Origin: an uncultured Pseudomonadota bacterium
Lineage (GTDB): Bacteria > Myxococcota_A > UBA796 > UBA2385
NCBI GenBank assembly: GCA_913044235.1
Contig: CAJWOS010000006.1
Span: 1-39,328, forward strand
Length of the DNA: 39,328 nt
Direction of reading: 5' to 3'
The notes beneath the pieces were generated by a model. It did no database searches and was not told the origin of the DNA. It saw only the letters and a program-made list of their open reading frames with translations. This document shows, one piece after another, positions 7,398-16,166 of this stretch. The first letter of the stretch is position 1. Each line of letters starts with the position of its first letter. Both the position numbers and the translations under genes were made by a program.

Positions 7398-10300
7398 ATG
7401 ATCCGCCTTGCGATCGACCGCCCCGTCGGCGTCATGGTCGGTATTTTGTTGGTTTTGCTCTTCGGGATGCTCAGCATCTCCGATCTGCCGATCCAGCTCA
7501 CCCCGGATGTCTCCGTCCCCTCGATCACGGTCACGACGGCCTGGCCCGGCGCTGCTCCCGCTGAGGTGGAAAAGGAAGTGCTGCTGCCGCAAGAAGAGGT
7601 ACTCAAGTCGGTCGACGGCCTCGACCGGATGGTGGGAGAAGCCTCGGATGGCGCGTCGACGCTCACGCTTGAGTTCGATGTGGGCACATCGATGGAAGAG
7701 GCCCTGGTGCGGGCATCAAACCGGCTCTCCCAGGTGGACGACTACCCGGACGCTGCGCGCGAGCCCGTCTTGGCCACCGCCAACACCAGTGGTCCACCGC
7801 TGGCTGTGCTCACCATCACCGGACGCGGCGACCGCACACCGATCGCGGCGCGGACTTGGGTTCTGGAAGAAGTCGTGCCCCGCTTTGAGCGCATTCCGGG
7901 TGTGGCATCGGTACAGACGTTCGGAGGGCGCGACACCGAGGTGCAGGTGCGGTTCGATCCGGCGGGCCTTGCCAGTCAGGGCATCACCGTGGGCGAGCTC
8001 GTGGGCGCTGTGCAGTCGGGACTCTCCGATGTGTCGGGGGGCAGTGTAGAGCTGGGCAAGCGACGGTTCTCCGTGCGCACGGAGGTGGCACCCGACAGGG
8101 CAGAAGATCTCGAAGAGCTCGTGGTGCGGGTGCAGCCCGATGGAGCGGTGGTGCGGGTGGGGGATGTGGCTTCGGCCGTGGTGGGGCTTCGCAAAGCCAA
8201 CCGGTATGTGCTCAATGACGGTGAGCCGTCGATCGCGATGCTCTTCGCCCGGGAAGCGGGATCGAACGTGCTCGAGGTCACCGAGGCGGTGATTGCTGAA
8301 GCCGAGCGGCTCGATGCCGAGGTGATGGCCACCCGGGGCCTGCGCATCTCAGTGGTCTCCGACCAGCGGGCCTACATCCGTGGCGCGCTTGACCTCGTGC
8401 AGAACAATCTTCTGGTTGGAGGGGTCCTGGCCGTGGGTGTGCTGCTGCTGTTCCTCCGCAGTGTTGCAGCCTCGGGAATCGTGGCGACCGCCATCCCGGT
8501 ATGCGTGGTCGGCACGGTACTCGGAATGACTTTGCTCGGGCGCAGTCTCAACGTGGTTTCGCTTGCTGGGATGGCCTTCGCGGTGGGGATGGTGGTCGAC
8601 AATGCGATCGTCGTTCTCGAAAACATCGACTCCTGGCGGGAGCGAGAGTCCGATCTCGCGGTGGCGGCTCATCGGGCCACCAAAGAAGTCTGGGGTGCGC
8701 TCGTGGCTTCCACGGCCACCACCGCTGCTGTGTTCATTCCCATCATCGCCTGGCAGGATGAAGTGGGAGAGCTGCTTCGGGATGTGGCGGTCGCGATCAC
8801 GATAGCCGTGGGGCTGTCCTTCGTGGTCTCGGTCCTTGTGATCCCATCGGCGGCAGTACGACTGCTCGGACAGCGCGCGCACTCGAAGGGAGCCCTGAAC
8901 ACACGCGCAGCGGCCCTACGCGCGGCCCTGATGATCCGGATTCAGGGCGTGGTGGTGTCGCGCCGGAAGAGTCTCGCGGTGGTGGGGCTCACGCTGGCTG
9001 CGACCGGTGGTGTGGGCGCGACTCTTGTGCCCGCCATGGAGTACCTGCCCACCGGCAACCGCAACTTCATGTTTGCGGTGGTGGTGCCACCGACTGGCTA
9101 CGGCGTCGAAGAGATGTATGCCGTGGGGCAAGACGTGCAGACACGACTCAAGCCTCACATCGCCCGGCTCGGTGGCCAGGAGCCACAGGTATCCAGAAGC
9201 TTTTTCGCCGCGCTGCCTGGGCGAGGCTTCATGGGCGCGGGTGCCGAAGACCCCAGCCAGATCGGGCCGGTGGTGGGGCTCGTGAACCGCTTGCTCGGGG
9301 AGGTACCGGGGGTGATGGGCTTCGGGAGTCAGGCAAGCCTGTTCGGGCGCTCTCTGTCGAGCGGTCGTGGGGTCGAGGTGGAGCTTTCGGGTGCCGACAC
9401 TGCCACGCTGGTCTCTGCGGGCAAGGTGCTGATGGCGCGCCTCAATGAGGCCATCCCCGGGGCTCGGGTGCGGCCCAATCCAGCGCTGGATCTGGGTGGG
9501 CCGGAGCTGCGAATTCAGCCCCGACGAGAGGTCGCAGCGAGCATGGGGCTGCACGCCGCAGAGGTGGGTGCGGCGGTCGATGCCTTCGTAGACGGTCGCA
9601 TCGTGGGAGAGCTGGCACCGGTCGGCCAGCCCCGGCTCGATGTGGTGGTCATCGCTCATCCGGATGCCGAGAGTCCCACCGAGTTGCTGGCCATGCCGCT
9701 GGCTCTGCCGTCGGGACAGGTCGCTCCCCTGGCGGCGGTCGCCCGTGCAGAAGAGACCCTGTCTCCCACCACCATTCGCCGCATCGAGCGCAAGCGGGCG
9801 GTCACGCTCGAGGTCACCCCGCCGAACGACATGCCCATCGAGGCCGCGCTGCAGGTCATTCGAGGAGATGTGCTCTCGGAGGTCACGCTGCCGGATGCTG
9901 TGGGCGTGTCGCTGTCGGGTGCAGCAGGAAAGCTCGAGGAGGCGCAGGGCCGCATGCTGGGTGTGCTCGGCCTGGCCACGGTGATCAGCTTCTTATTGTT
10001 GGCCGCCCTCTTTGAGGATTTCCTCGCGCCCTTGGTGATCCTGATCACGGTCCCCATGGCCGGTGCGGGCGGGGTGCTCGGACTGCGCGCGGTGGATGCG
10101 GCTCTTGGCCCGCAGCCCCTCGACATGCTCTCTGCCCTCGGATTTGTCATTCTCATCGGTGTGGTGGTGAACAATGCCATCTTGATCGTGGACGGCGCCC
10201 TGCAGCGTCTGCGAGCAGGCCAGCCTCTGGCCGAGGCCACCACCAACGCGGTGGAAGCACGGGTTCGACCCATCTTCATGGCCTCGCTCACATCCCTTGC

Positions 10301-10460
10301 AGGGCTGCTGCCCCTGGTGCTCTTTCCCGGCTCTGGCTCGGAGCTGTACCGCGGTGTGGGCGCCATTGTTCTTGGGGGGCTTGCACTGTCGACTGCGCTC
10401 ACCATCGTGGTTGTGCCGGCGCTGTTCTCCCTCGTGTGGCAGGCACGCCTGAACCGCTGA
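7398..10460 (+). CDS. RND-family inner-membrane efflux transporter
   Basis: The 1020-residue product is full length for the AcrB/MexB-type resistance-nodulation-division family. It starts M-I-R-L-A-I-D-R-P-V-G, followed by TM1 and the L-P-I-Q-L-T-P-D segment typical of the first periplasmic loop. It has two repeats of six membrane segments, with porter domains after TM1 and TM7. The TM4 motif is V-V-D401-N402-A-I-V-V-L-E-N-I and the TM10 motif is V-V-N925-N926-A-I-L-I-V-D. AcrB has Asp-Asp and Lys at the corresponding proton-relay sites. D-N with N-N is seen in the SwrC-type branch, so this need not mean inactivity. No membrane-fusion or TolC-like gene is adjacent. An upstream in-frame GTG/ATG pair at 7395/7398 makes the exact start uncertain by one codon. 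Substrate unknown. Confidence 0.93.
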   Translation: MIRLAIDRPVGVMVGILLVLLFGMLSISDLPIQLTPDVSVPSITVTTAWPGAAPAEVEKEVLLPQEEVLKSVDGLDRMVGEASDGASTLTLEFDVGTSMEEALVRASNRLSQVDDYPDAAREPVLATANTSGPPLAVLTITGRGDRTPIAARTWVLEEVVPRFERIPGVASVQTFGGRDTEVQVRFDPAGLASQGITVGELVGAVQSGLSDVSGGSVELGKRRFSVRTEVAPDRAEDLEELVVRVQPDGAVVRVGDVASAVVGLRKANRYVLNDGEPSIAMLFAREAGSNVLEVTEAVIAEAERLDAEVMATRGLRISVVSDQRAYIRGALDLVQNNLLVGGVLAVGVLLLFLRSVAASGIVATAIPVCVVGTVLGMTLLGRSLNVVSLAGMAFAVGMVVDNAIVVLENIDSWRERESDLAVAAHRATKEVWGALVASTATTAAVFIPIIAWQDEVGELLRDVAVAITIAVGLSFVVSVLVIPSAAVRLLGQRAHSKGALNTRAAALRAALMIRIQGVVVSRRKSLAVVGLTLAATGGVGATLVPAMEYLPTGNRNFMFAVVVPPTGYGVEEMYAVGQDVQTRLKPHIARLGGQEPQVSRSFFAALPGRGFMGAGAEDPSQIGPVVGLVNRLLGEVPGVMGFGSQASLFGRSLSSGRGVEVELSGADTATLVSAGKVLMARLNEAIPGARVRPNPALDLGGPELRIQPRREVAASMGLHAAEVGAAVDAFVDGRIVGELAPVGQPRLDVVVIAHPDAESPTELLAMPLALPSGQVAPLAAVARAEETLSPTTIRRIERKRAVTLEVTPPNDMPIEAALQVIRGDVLSEVTLPDAVGVSLSGAAGKLEEAQGRMLGVLGLATVISFLLLAALFEDFLAPLVILITVPMAGAGGVLGLRAVDAALGPQPLDMLSALGFVILIGVVVNNAILIVDGALQRLRAGQPLAEATTNAVEARVRPIFMASLTSLAGLLPLVLFPGSGSELYRGVGAIVLGGLALSTALTIVVVPALFSLVWQARLNR

Positions 10461-10472
10461 TGGGCACGCCCA

Positions 10473-11177
10473 CTACCGGAAGCGGTACCCCACCTCCACG
10501 CCCACGGTCGGGGTGTGCACATACTGCAGATAGGTCTGGTTCAGATACGATTCCAGTGCCGTGCGGCCGGCTTCGCGAAGTCGCTGCAGAGGGGCTGCAT
10601 CGCTCACGAGTGGGGTGGCTTCGGTGTGGGCACCAACCGTGAAGGCGCCGCCCAGATTGGCACGCACCATCCACCGTTCGGCCAAGCACCACTCCCAGCC
10701 AGTCTCGACCGTGAGCATCGTCAGGCGGGACTTCAGAAAGTAGCCTCCGGTGTTGGCATCGATAGGCTCGGCGTCCTCGAGTGCACGCGTCACGTCTCCG
10801 GAGCCGGCCTCGGCACCCGTGGCAAACACGCGCTGGACACCGCCACCGAAGTAAAAACCGTGCTGTTGCCATGGACGAAAGCCCACGCGGGGCTGGACCA
10901 CATATGCGCGGGAGAGTGCTTGATCGATCAGGTTGGCGAGTGACTCGGAGTACCATCCGGCAGCGGTGGCGACGCTCTGGATGCCCGACAGGTAGGCGCT
11001 GGGAAACACGCCGCCGCCGAGCGAAAGTCGGAGTCGACTCGGGAGCTCTACGGTGCCGCGGAGCCCGATGGATGTGGGCAGATCGGTATAGAGCGTGGTG
11101 TCCATGTGGGCAGTCGGTGCTTGCGCGTGTGCGGGCCCGGCGAAGAGGACGGCAGACAATACAAAACCAGGATGCAT
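10473..11177 (-). CDS. putative outer-membrane beta-barrel protein
   Basis: The 234-residue product has a signal peptide (M-H-P-G-F-V-L-S-A-V-L-F) with likely cleavage at A-H-A before Q-A-P. The mature part alternates short Gly- and aromatic-rich strands (L-R-L-S-L-G-G-G-V-F, F-Y-F-G-G-G-V-Q, V-G-V-E-V-G-Y-R-F-R) typical of small barrels, although the last residue is Arg after Phe. The start at 11177 gives a proper signal; an ATG at 11210 would add eleven residues. The gene converges with the RND pump (12 nt apart) and diverges from the caspase-like lipoprotein gene across 72 nt, so it may share regulation with that unit. No closer family recognised. Confidence 0.7.
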   Translation of the reverse strand: MHPGFVLSAVLFAGPAHAQAPTAHMDTTLYTDLPTSIGLRGTVELPSRLRLSLGGGVFPSAYLSGIQSVATAAGWYSESLANLIDQALSRAYVVQPRVGFRPWQQHGFYFGGGVQRVFATGAEAGSGDVTRALEDAEPIDANTGGYFLKSRLTMLTVETGWEWCLAERWMVRANLGGAFTVGAHTEATPLVSDAAPLQRLREAGRTALESYLNQTYLQYVHTPTVGVEVGYRFR

Positions 11178-11249
11178 GGGAGGTCTCGCTCGGCACAGCG
11201 TGCCATGCACGCACAGGGGGTCGGAAACCGGTTCGGGTTACGGTAAACC

Positions 11250-13373
11250 ATGCGTCCGCTCCTGGCTCTTCCGCTGATCGCTGCATGCACGACCGCTCCG
11301 GAATCGGGAGCGTGGCGGGCTGTTCTGGTGAACGGTGGAGGCGCTTCTGACGTCAACTACGCCAGCCACCGCGACCACTTGGACCGGGTCACCGATGCGT
11401 TGCTCACGCGGGGCTTTGCGGTCGACCAGATCCAGGTGCTGGCCTCCGACGGAGACGACCCCACCCCAGACCTGCTATCGGTGGCCAAGATGCCCGACCC
11501 GGGGTCAATCCCGAGCTGGGCCATCGGCTCGGGTCCCCTGTTCGACGAGGGCGGTCCCCTCGCGTCGTTGTGGCCCGCCCCAGTGCTGGTCGACACGAGC
11601 TGGACCCGCACGGCGGTCGGTCCGGCCACCGTCGATGCCCTCACCAAGGCCGTGCGCGATGCCGGCCTGACTGCGGGCGACACCCTGCTGCTGTACACCA
11701 CCGATCATGGCGAGCCAGATGGCTCGCTGTCGCTCTGGTACGAGTCTCTGCCCCCGAGTGGCATCGAAGCGGTCCTGGATCCCCTTCCGGAGGGTGCCCG
11801 TGCGCTGGTGGTCATGAGCCAGTGTCACTCGGGAGCATTCGCCCGGCCGCTCCTTGCGCTTCGGCAGGCTGGGCAAGATGTGTGCGGCACATTCAGCGTG
11901 CCCGAAGACCGCCAGGCCACCGGATGTTTCCCGGAACGCGACGGTGCGCCCATCGGCCACGGGTTTCGAGTGGGCGAAGCCTTTGCCCGGTCGGCAGACT
12001 TCGACGCGATGCATCGGCATCTGGTGTTGGCCGACCAGGGACCGGATGTGCCGCTGCGCACGTCCGACGTGTACCTGTGGGATCGGCTGGTCGACGAGGC
12101 CGATCGTCGCGGAGAAGACATTGTGGTGACGGTCGACCGCTTGCTGGCGCAGGCCCATACGGAGCAGTCTGCAGGCACCCAAGCCACCATCGCTGCCCTT
12201 TCTCGGCGGGCAGGGATCACTCCGCCCCGCCGCCTTGCGGAGCTTGTGCAGCACACCGAGCAGTGGACCGAAGCCATCGGGCAGGCGGCTTGGAAGGTCG
12301 AAGATCTCGCTTGGGTGACGTCGGATGCTGTCCTTCGGGTGCAGCAGGTTGCAGAGCGACGCAGTGCGGGCAGGGATGATGTGGACTGGTCGGCCATGCT
12401 GGGTGAAGCCGCCGAGCACACCGGACTCTCCAGCACGCTCCCAGCCCTGCAGTCTGCGTACCGTTCTGCCGAGACCGAACTCTGGCACTGGACCGTTCGA
12501 GAGGCTCTGGTGGCCCGCATGGGATGGCTCCTCTCGCGCATCGCCGGTCGAGCGCTCGTGGGAGACGACCCGGAGCTGGATGCTCTGCTGTCCTGTGAGG
12601 GGGCCCGGCTCGGCGGTACCGCGCCCGTGGCTGCACCTGCGGCAGACTGGATGGTCGAAGGGCCTGTGCCGACCATGTCGGCAGTGCCATGGATGGGCAT
12701 TCGGCTCGATCGGGATGAAGCGGGCCATCCGTTGGTGCTTGCCTTGCATCCGGACAGCCCGGCCCGCGGTGTTCTTGAGCCGGGCAGCCGAGTGATCGCG
12801 GTCGATGGGGCCCCCACGCCCACGGTGGAGAGTGTGGTCAGTCGGTTCGCGCTGTCCGCAGTCGGACGACCTCTCCAGATCGACGCCGGCCGCGGTCCCC
12901 ATGGGGTTGAGCCCGTGGCCTGGCCCGAGCTCCTCCTGCCATCGGTCGTGCCGATGGATGGCGACCCGGCACCCGATGTGCTCCGGTGGGTGACCGATAA
13001 ACCTGCCGGTGCCCACCTGATCGTCTGGACTGGTGGCCAGTGCCCTTCGTGTGGATCGGCGCTTCAGCGTTCGCGGGACTGGGCGGCGCAGGCTGGACAT
13101 CGCCTGGTCCACATCGACGATGTCTCGTCGAGTGGTCTGCCCGGTGCGGCGGTCGACCTTGGTGGCTGGACTGCCGATGCCTTCGCCATTGACCTCATTC
13201 CGAGCATGGTCGCCGTCGATGGGACCGGTCGCATTGCCTGGCGGGTGGATGGGTGGCTTCCTGAAGAGGGCGTGGACCTGCCGATGTGGAACGTCAGCCC
13301 GGTCGACTCGGAGCGCTTTCCGAGGGGCTCTTCACCCCCATCGGACGCCGCTCGTGGTACACCAGCGCCATGA
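11250..13373 (+). CDS. lipoprotein with caspase/legumain-like, PDZ and thioredoxin-like domains
   Basis: This 707-residue lipoprotein has the signal M-R-P-L-L-A-L-P-L-I-A-A-C, with lipidated Cys13. Residues about 22-260 form a caspase-fold (C13/C14-like) cysteine protease. It carries V-L-V-N-G-G near the start, the catalytic His in T-D-H153-G and the catalytic Cys in M-S-Q-C192-H-S-G. Residues about 270-450 are helical. Residues about 480-550 look like a PDZ domain (W-M-G-I-R-L, then V-L-E-P-G-S-R-V-I-A-V-D-G). Residues about 585-675 look thioredoxin-like, with C598-P-S-C601 and a candidate cis-proline in L-I-P-S-M. No clear Shine-Dalgarno precedes the ATG. Its stop overlaps the TonB-receptor start (ATGA), so the two are probably made together. 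Substrate and orientation on the membrane are unknown. Domain limits are approximate. Confidence 0.85.
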   Translation: MRPLLALPLIAACTTAPESGAWRAVLVNGGGASDVNYASHRDHLDRVTDALLTRGFAVDQIQVLASDGDDPTPDLLSVAKMPDPGSIPSWAIGSGPLFDEGGPLASLWPAPVLVDTSWTRTAVGPATVDALTKAVRDAGLTAGDTLLLYTTDHGEPDGSLSLWYESLPPSGIEAVLDPLPEGARALVVMSQCHSGAFARPLLALRQAGQDVCGTFSVPEDRQATGCFPERDGAPIGHGFRVGEAFARSADFDAMHRHLVLADQGPDVPLRTSDVYLWDRLVDEADRRGEDIVVTVDRLLAQAHTEQSAGTQATIAALSRRAGITPPRRLAELVQHTEQWTEAIGQAAWKVEDLAWVTSDAVLRVQQVAERRSAGRDDVDWSAMLGEAAEHTGLSSTLPALQSAYRSAETELWHWTVREALVARMGWLLSRIAGRALVGDDPELDALLSCEGARLGGTAPVAAPAADWMVEGPVPTMSAVPWMGIRLDRDEAGHPLVLALHPDSPARGVLEPGSRVIAVDGAPTPTVESVVSRFALSAVGRPLQIDAGRGPHGVEPVAWPELLLPSVVPMDGDPAPDVLRWVTDKPAGAHLIVWTGGQCPSCGSALQRSRDWAAQAGHRLVHIDDVSSSGLPGAAVDLGGWTADAFAIDLIPSMVAVDGTGRIAWRVDGWLPEEGVDLPMWNVSPVDSERFPRGSSPPSDAARGTPAP

Positions 13374-15511
13374 CGCTGTTGCCCCTCCTGGCCTTAGTCG
13401 CCCATGCTGCCGAGCCGGTGGATCCGTTCAACGAACCGGACGAAGCGGAGCTGTACCGAGCCGAAGAGCGCGTGGTCACGGTGGCCAGTCGCTACGCCCA
13501 GACCATCGCGCAGGCTCCCAACATCGTCACGGTGCTCTCCGACCGGGAGATTCGCACGCGCGGCTACCGCACGCTCTCGGATCTGCTGCGCTCGATGCCG
13601 GGCATCTACGTCACTGTGGCCAAAGAGAGCCGAAACCTGGCTTGGTTCCGGGGCGTGACCTCGCCCGACAACAACAAGTTCCTGCTGCTGATCGATGGGG
13701 TGCCCCTCTACGACGGGGTCTACACCCATGCATGGATCGACAACTACGTGCCGCTGGTCGACGTCAAGCAGGTTGAGGTCATCAAGGGGCCCGGCTCGGC
13801 CGTGTATGGAACCAATGCCTTTGCAGGCGTGGTCAACGTGGTCACCTACCGTGCCGACGATCTGCAAGGCGGCTTTGCGCGCATCGAAGCGGGCTCCTTT
13901 GGTCGACGAGGAGCCGCGGGCGTGCTTGCCGACCGCATCACCATGGGCTCCGTGCCGGTGGAGATTCGGGCGACCGCGCGAGCGCTGGAGATCGACGGCG
14001 ACGGAATGGATGTCACCCCTGGGGGCAAGCGGAATGTGTCGGGGTCGAACCCATCGCGCGCGTTGATGGGTCGCTTTGGCCTCACTATCGCCGATCTCGA
14101 CCTGTCCTGGACCGTGTATGACTACCAGCACACCTACTTTGTCAACACGCAAGACGACCCGCTCTCGGTGCTCTTCCAGAACTCGGACAGCTTCTACCTC
14201 GCCTACCGTGACCAGCTCGCCACTGCCCGCTACGACCTTCGGCTGGGCAATGTGGCGCACATTCGTCCTGAGATCTCGCTCCAGATCCACGATGACCCCG
14301 GCCAATACGCCTATCTGGGCGATCCGGACACCACCATCGATCCCGACACCGGGGAGGCCACCACCCAGTGGACCGGCGCCCTTGTGGAGACCGAGAAGCG
14401 CACCAGTCGGTTTCGGGCTGGTGTGGATGCCTCGATCCAGCCCTCTGCGGCCCACACCACCCTGCTAGGGGTTGGCTCAGACGTCTTGCGCATCCAGTCC
14501 CTCGAAGACCGTGAGTTCGCGGACTTCAGCGCCGAACCGGTCACGCCCTCCGACTTTGCGGTGCGCGATCCCAACGCGAGCATCACCAATCTCTACGGCT
14601 TCTTGCAGCACACCTGGACCTCCTCGTACTGGCTCGAGCTTACCGGCGGCGCCCGCGTCGACCGACACAGCTACTTCGGCATCTTCACCAGTCCACGAGC
14701 GGGAGTCCTGCTCGTGCCGAGCCAGAACCTCGTCATGAAGATTCTCTATGGCCGCGCGTTTCGCGCGCCCACGGCCCGCGAGCTCTTGGTGGATGTGGGG
14801 GTCTACGACTCCGGTGAAAACAGCGGTGAAAACAAGTTTGCAGCGGGGAATCCCAACCTCCAGCCCGAGGTGATCGACACCGTGGAGTCGGAAGTCACTG
14901 CCACGCCAGTGGATGGACTGACCGTGCGCGGAGCGGGCTTCTTCTCGGCCATCGGTCAGGAAATCAACGTCGAGGTGGGCAACCATCCGCAGCTGGGCTC
15001 TCACTACTACGAAAATGGCGGGACCACGAGTATCTTCGGTGGTGAGGCCCAGACCGCCTGGGATGGGGGCAGCGTGATGATCGATGCCACCTACAGCTAC
15101 ACCAACGCCGTGGACGGCTCCACCGGTCGCGTGCAGTACGGGGTTCCGCAACACATGGTGAACTCCATTTTCACGCTTCGTCCGGTCGACGGACTGCGGC
15201 TGTCGGTGCTGTCCGATTTCTTCGGAACGCGTCCCCGGCGCGAATGGGCGCCCGACACGAACCTGGCCGATGGGCCACCCATCCACCTGCTGCATGCAGC
15301 CGTGGCCACGGACTCGCTGGCGAATGGTCGGGTGCGGGCCGATGTGTCCATTCGCAACCTGCTCGACGTCCAATACACCGACCTTGTGTCGCGAAACGAC
15401 GCCAACGCCACCAACACAGACTCCACCACCGGCATGATGTCGACCAAGTACCCCCGCGACATTGCGGCGGAGGGTCGTGCGGTCACGGTGGGCGTCGAAG
15501 TGGGCTTCTGA
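13370..15511 (+). CDS. TonB-dependent outer-membrane receptor
   Basis: The 713-residue product has a signal peptide (M-T-L-L-P-L-L-A-L-V-A-H-A-A) and a TonB-box-like E-R-V-V-T-V-A-S. A plug domain follows, with I-R-T-R-G-Y-R-T-L-S-D-L-L, L-L-L-I-D-G-V-P-L-Y and V-E-V-I-K-G-P-G-S-A-V-Y-G-T-N-A-F-A-G-V-V-N. The rest is a beta-barrel with G-R-A-F-R-A-P-T-A-R-E and a terminal Phe. Such receptors import siderophores, cobalamin, metals or glycans using TonB energy. The substrate cannot be told from sequence; its plug is not obviously of SusC type. The start at 13370 overlaps the upstream protease-like gene's stop by four bases. No TonB or ABC genes are nearby. Confidence 0.93.
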   Translation: MTLLPLLALVAHAAEPVDPFNEPDEAELYRAEERVVTVASRYAQTIAQAPNIVTVLSDREIRTRGYRTLSDLLRSMPGIYVTVAKESRNLAWFRGVTSPDNNKFLLLIDGVPLYDGVYTHAWIDNYVPLVDVKQVEVIKGPGSAVYGTNAFAGVVNVVTYRADDLQGGFARIEAGSFGRRGAAGVLADRITMGSVPVEIRATARALEIDGDGMDVTPGGKRNVSGSNPSRALMGRFGLTIADLDLSWTVYDYQHTYFVNTQDDPLSVLFQNSDSFYLAYRDQLATARYDLRLGNVAHIRPEISLQIHDDPGQYAYLGDPDTTIDPDTGEATTQWTGALVETEKRTSRFRAGVDASIQPSAAHTTLLGVGSDVLRIQSLEDREFADFSAEPVTPSDFAVRDPNASITNLYGFLQHTWTSSYWLELTGGARVDRHSYFGIFTSPRAGVLLVPSQNLVMKILYGRAFRAPTARELLVDVGVYDSGENSGENKFAAGNPNLQPEVIDTVESEVTATPVDGLTVRGAGFFSAIGQEINVEVGNHPQLGSHYYENGGTTSIFGGEAQTAWDGGSVMIDATYSYTNAVDGSTGRVQYGVPQHMVNSIFTLRPVDGLRLSVLSDFFGTRPRREWAPDTNLADGPPIHLLHAAVATDSLANGRVRADVSIRNLLDVQYTDLVSRNDANATNTDSTTGMMSTKYPRDIAAEGRAVTVGVEVGF

Positions 15512-15541
15512 GCGCTCCGTGGGTGGAAGCGTCGCGCCGCG

Positions 15542-16114
15542 TCAGCGTGCATCGCTGCAGGGTGCGTTGGGTTCGGTCTGTGGTCTTGAGCACGCGTCAT
15601 CTGCGGGCGTCTCGAGCATGGAGAACGCACCGAAGAGGGCAGCGACGACCACCAGGAATCCCACCATCACGGCGACCACGAATCGACGGGGCCACCGAGT
15701 GGTGACGGTGTGGCCATGGAGCGGTGCGGCACTGGGCGTGCGGGGTGTTGGCTGGACCGGTCGGGCATGCACGAAGACGAATGAAACCCCGCGGTAGGTC
15801 GGACCCAGGTGCACGACATCACCGGGCACCAAAGCCACCGGCCCGTGGATGGGGGGATGGTTCCGCCAGCTGTCGGGGCGATCGGTTGCCACCCGCACCG
15901 GGGCCATATCCACAGGGGTGATGTCCACGCTCCCGGTGGGATGGACAGTTACCACGGCATGATCGTCTTCGATGCCGCTGTAGGCCGCCAAGCAGATGTC
16001 GTTGTCGTGGCGTCGCTGCCCGAGCCGAATGTGGGGACCGAGCGTCAGGGGCGGTGGGCGCACCGAGAGGGGACCCGAGAGGAACTGCAGGGTGATGTCC
16101 CAGCGACTGGCCAT
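15542..16114 (-). CDS. FHA-like protein with C-terminal membrane segment
   Basis: The 190-residue product begins M-A-S-R-W-D-I-T-L-Q-F. Residues about 10-115 resemble a forkhead-associated domain: L-T-L-G-P-H-I-R-L-G, a D-D-H-A turn where SRxH usually lies, and L-V-P-G-D-V-V-H-L-G then F-V-F-V near the end. The phosphothreonine-contacting Ser/Arg and the terminal T-N-G loop are not conserved, so phosphopeptide binding is doubtful. A single membrane span lies near residues 139-163 (R-R-F-V-V-A-V-M-V-G-F), followed by a short Cys-containing tail. The start at 16114 has a purine-rich AGGCGAGA about 5 nt upstream. It is the last gene of a six-gene minus-strand run, 52 nt after the carboxypeptidase. 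Confidence 0.65.
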   Translation of the reverse strand: MASRWDITLQFLSGPLSVRPPPLTLGPHIRLGQRRHDNDICLAAYSGIEDDHAVVTVHPTGSVDITPVDMAPVRVATDRPDSWRNHPPIHGPVALVPGDVVHLGPTYRGVSFVFVHARPVQPTPRTPSAAPLHGHTVTTRWPRRFVVAVMVGFLVVVAALFGAFSMLETPADDACSRPQTEPNAPCSDAR

Positions 16115-16166
16115 GCGGTCTCGCCTCTGTGGAGCGCCACAGGAGTCGGGGCGCTTGGGTGTCGGT

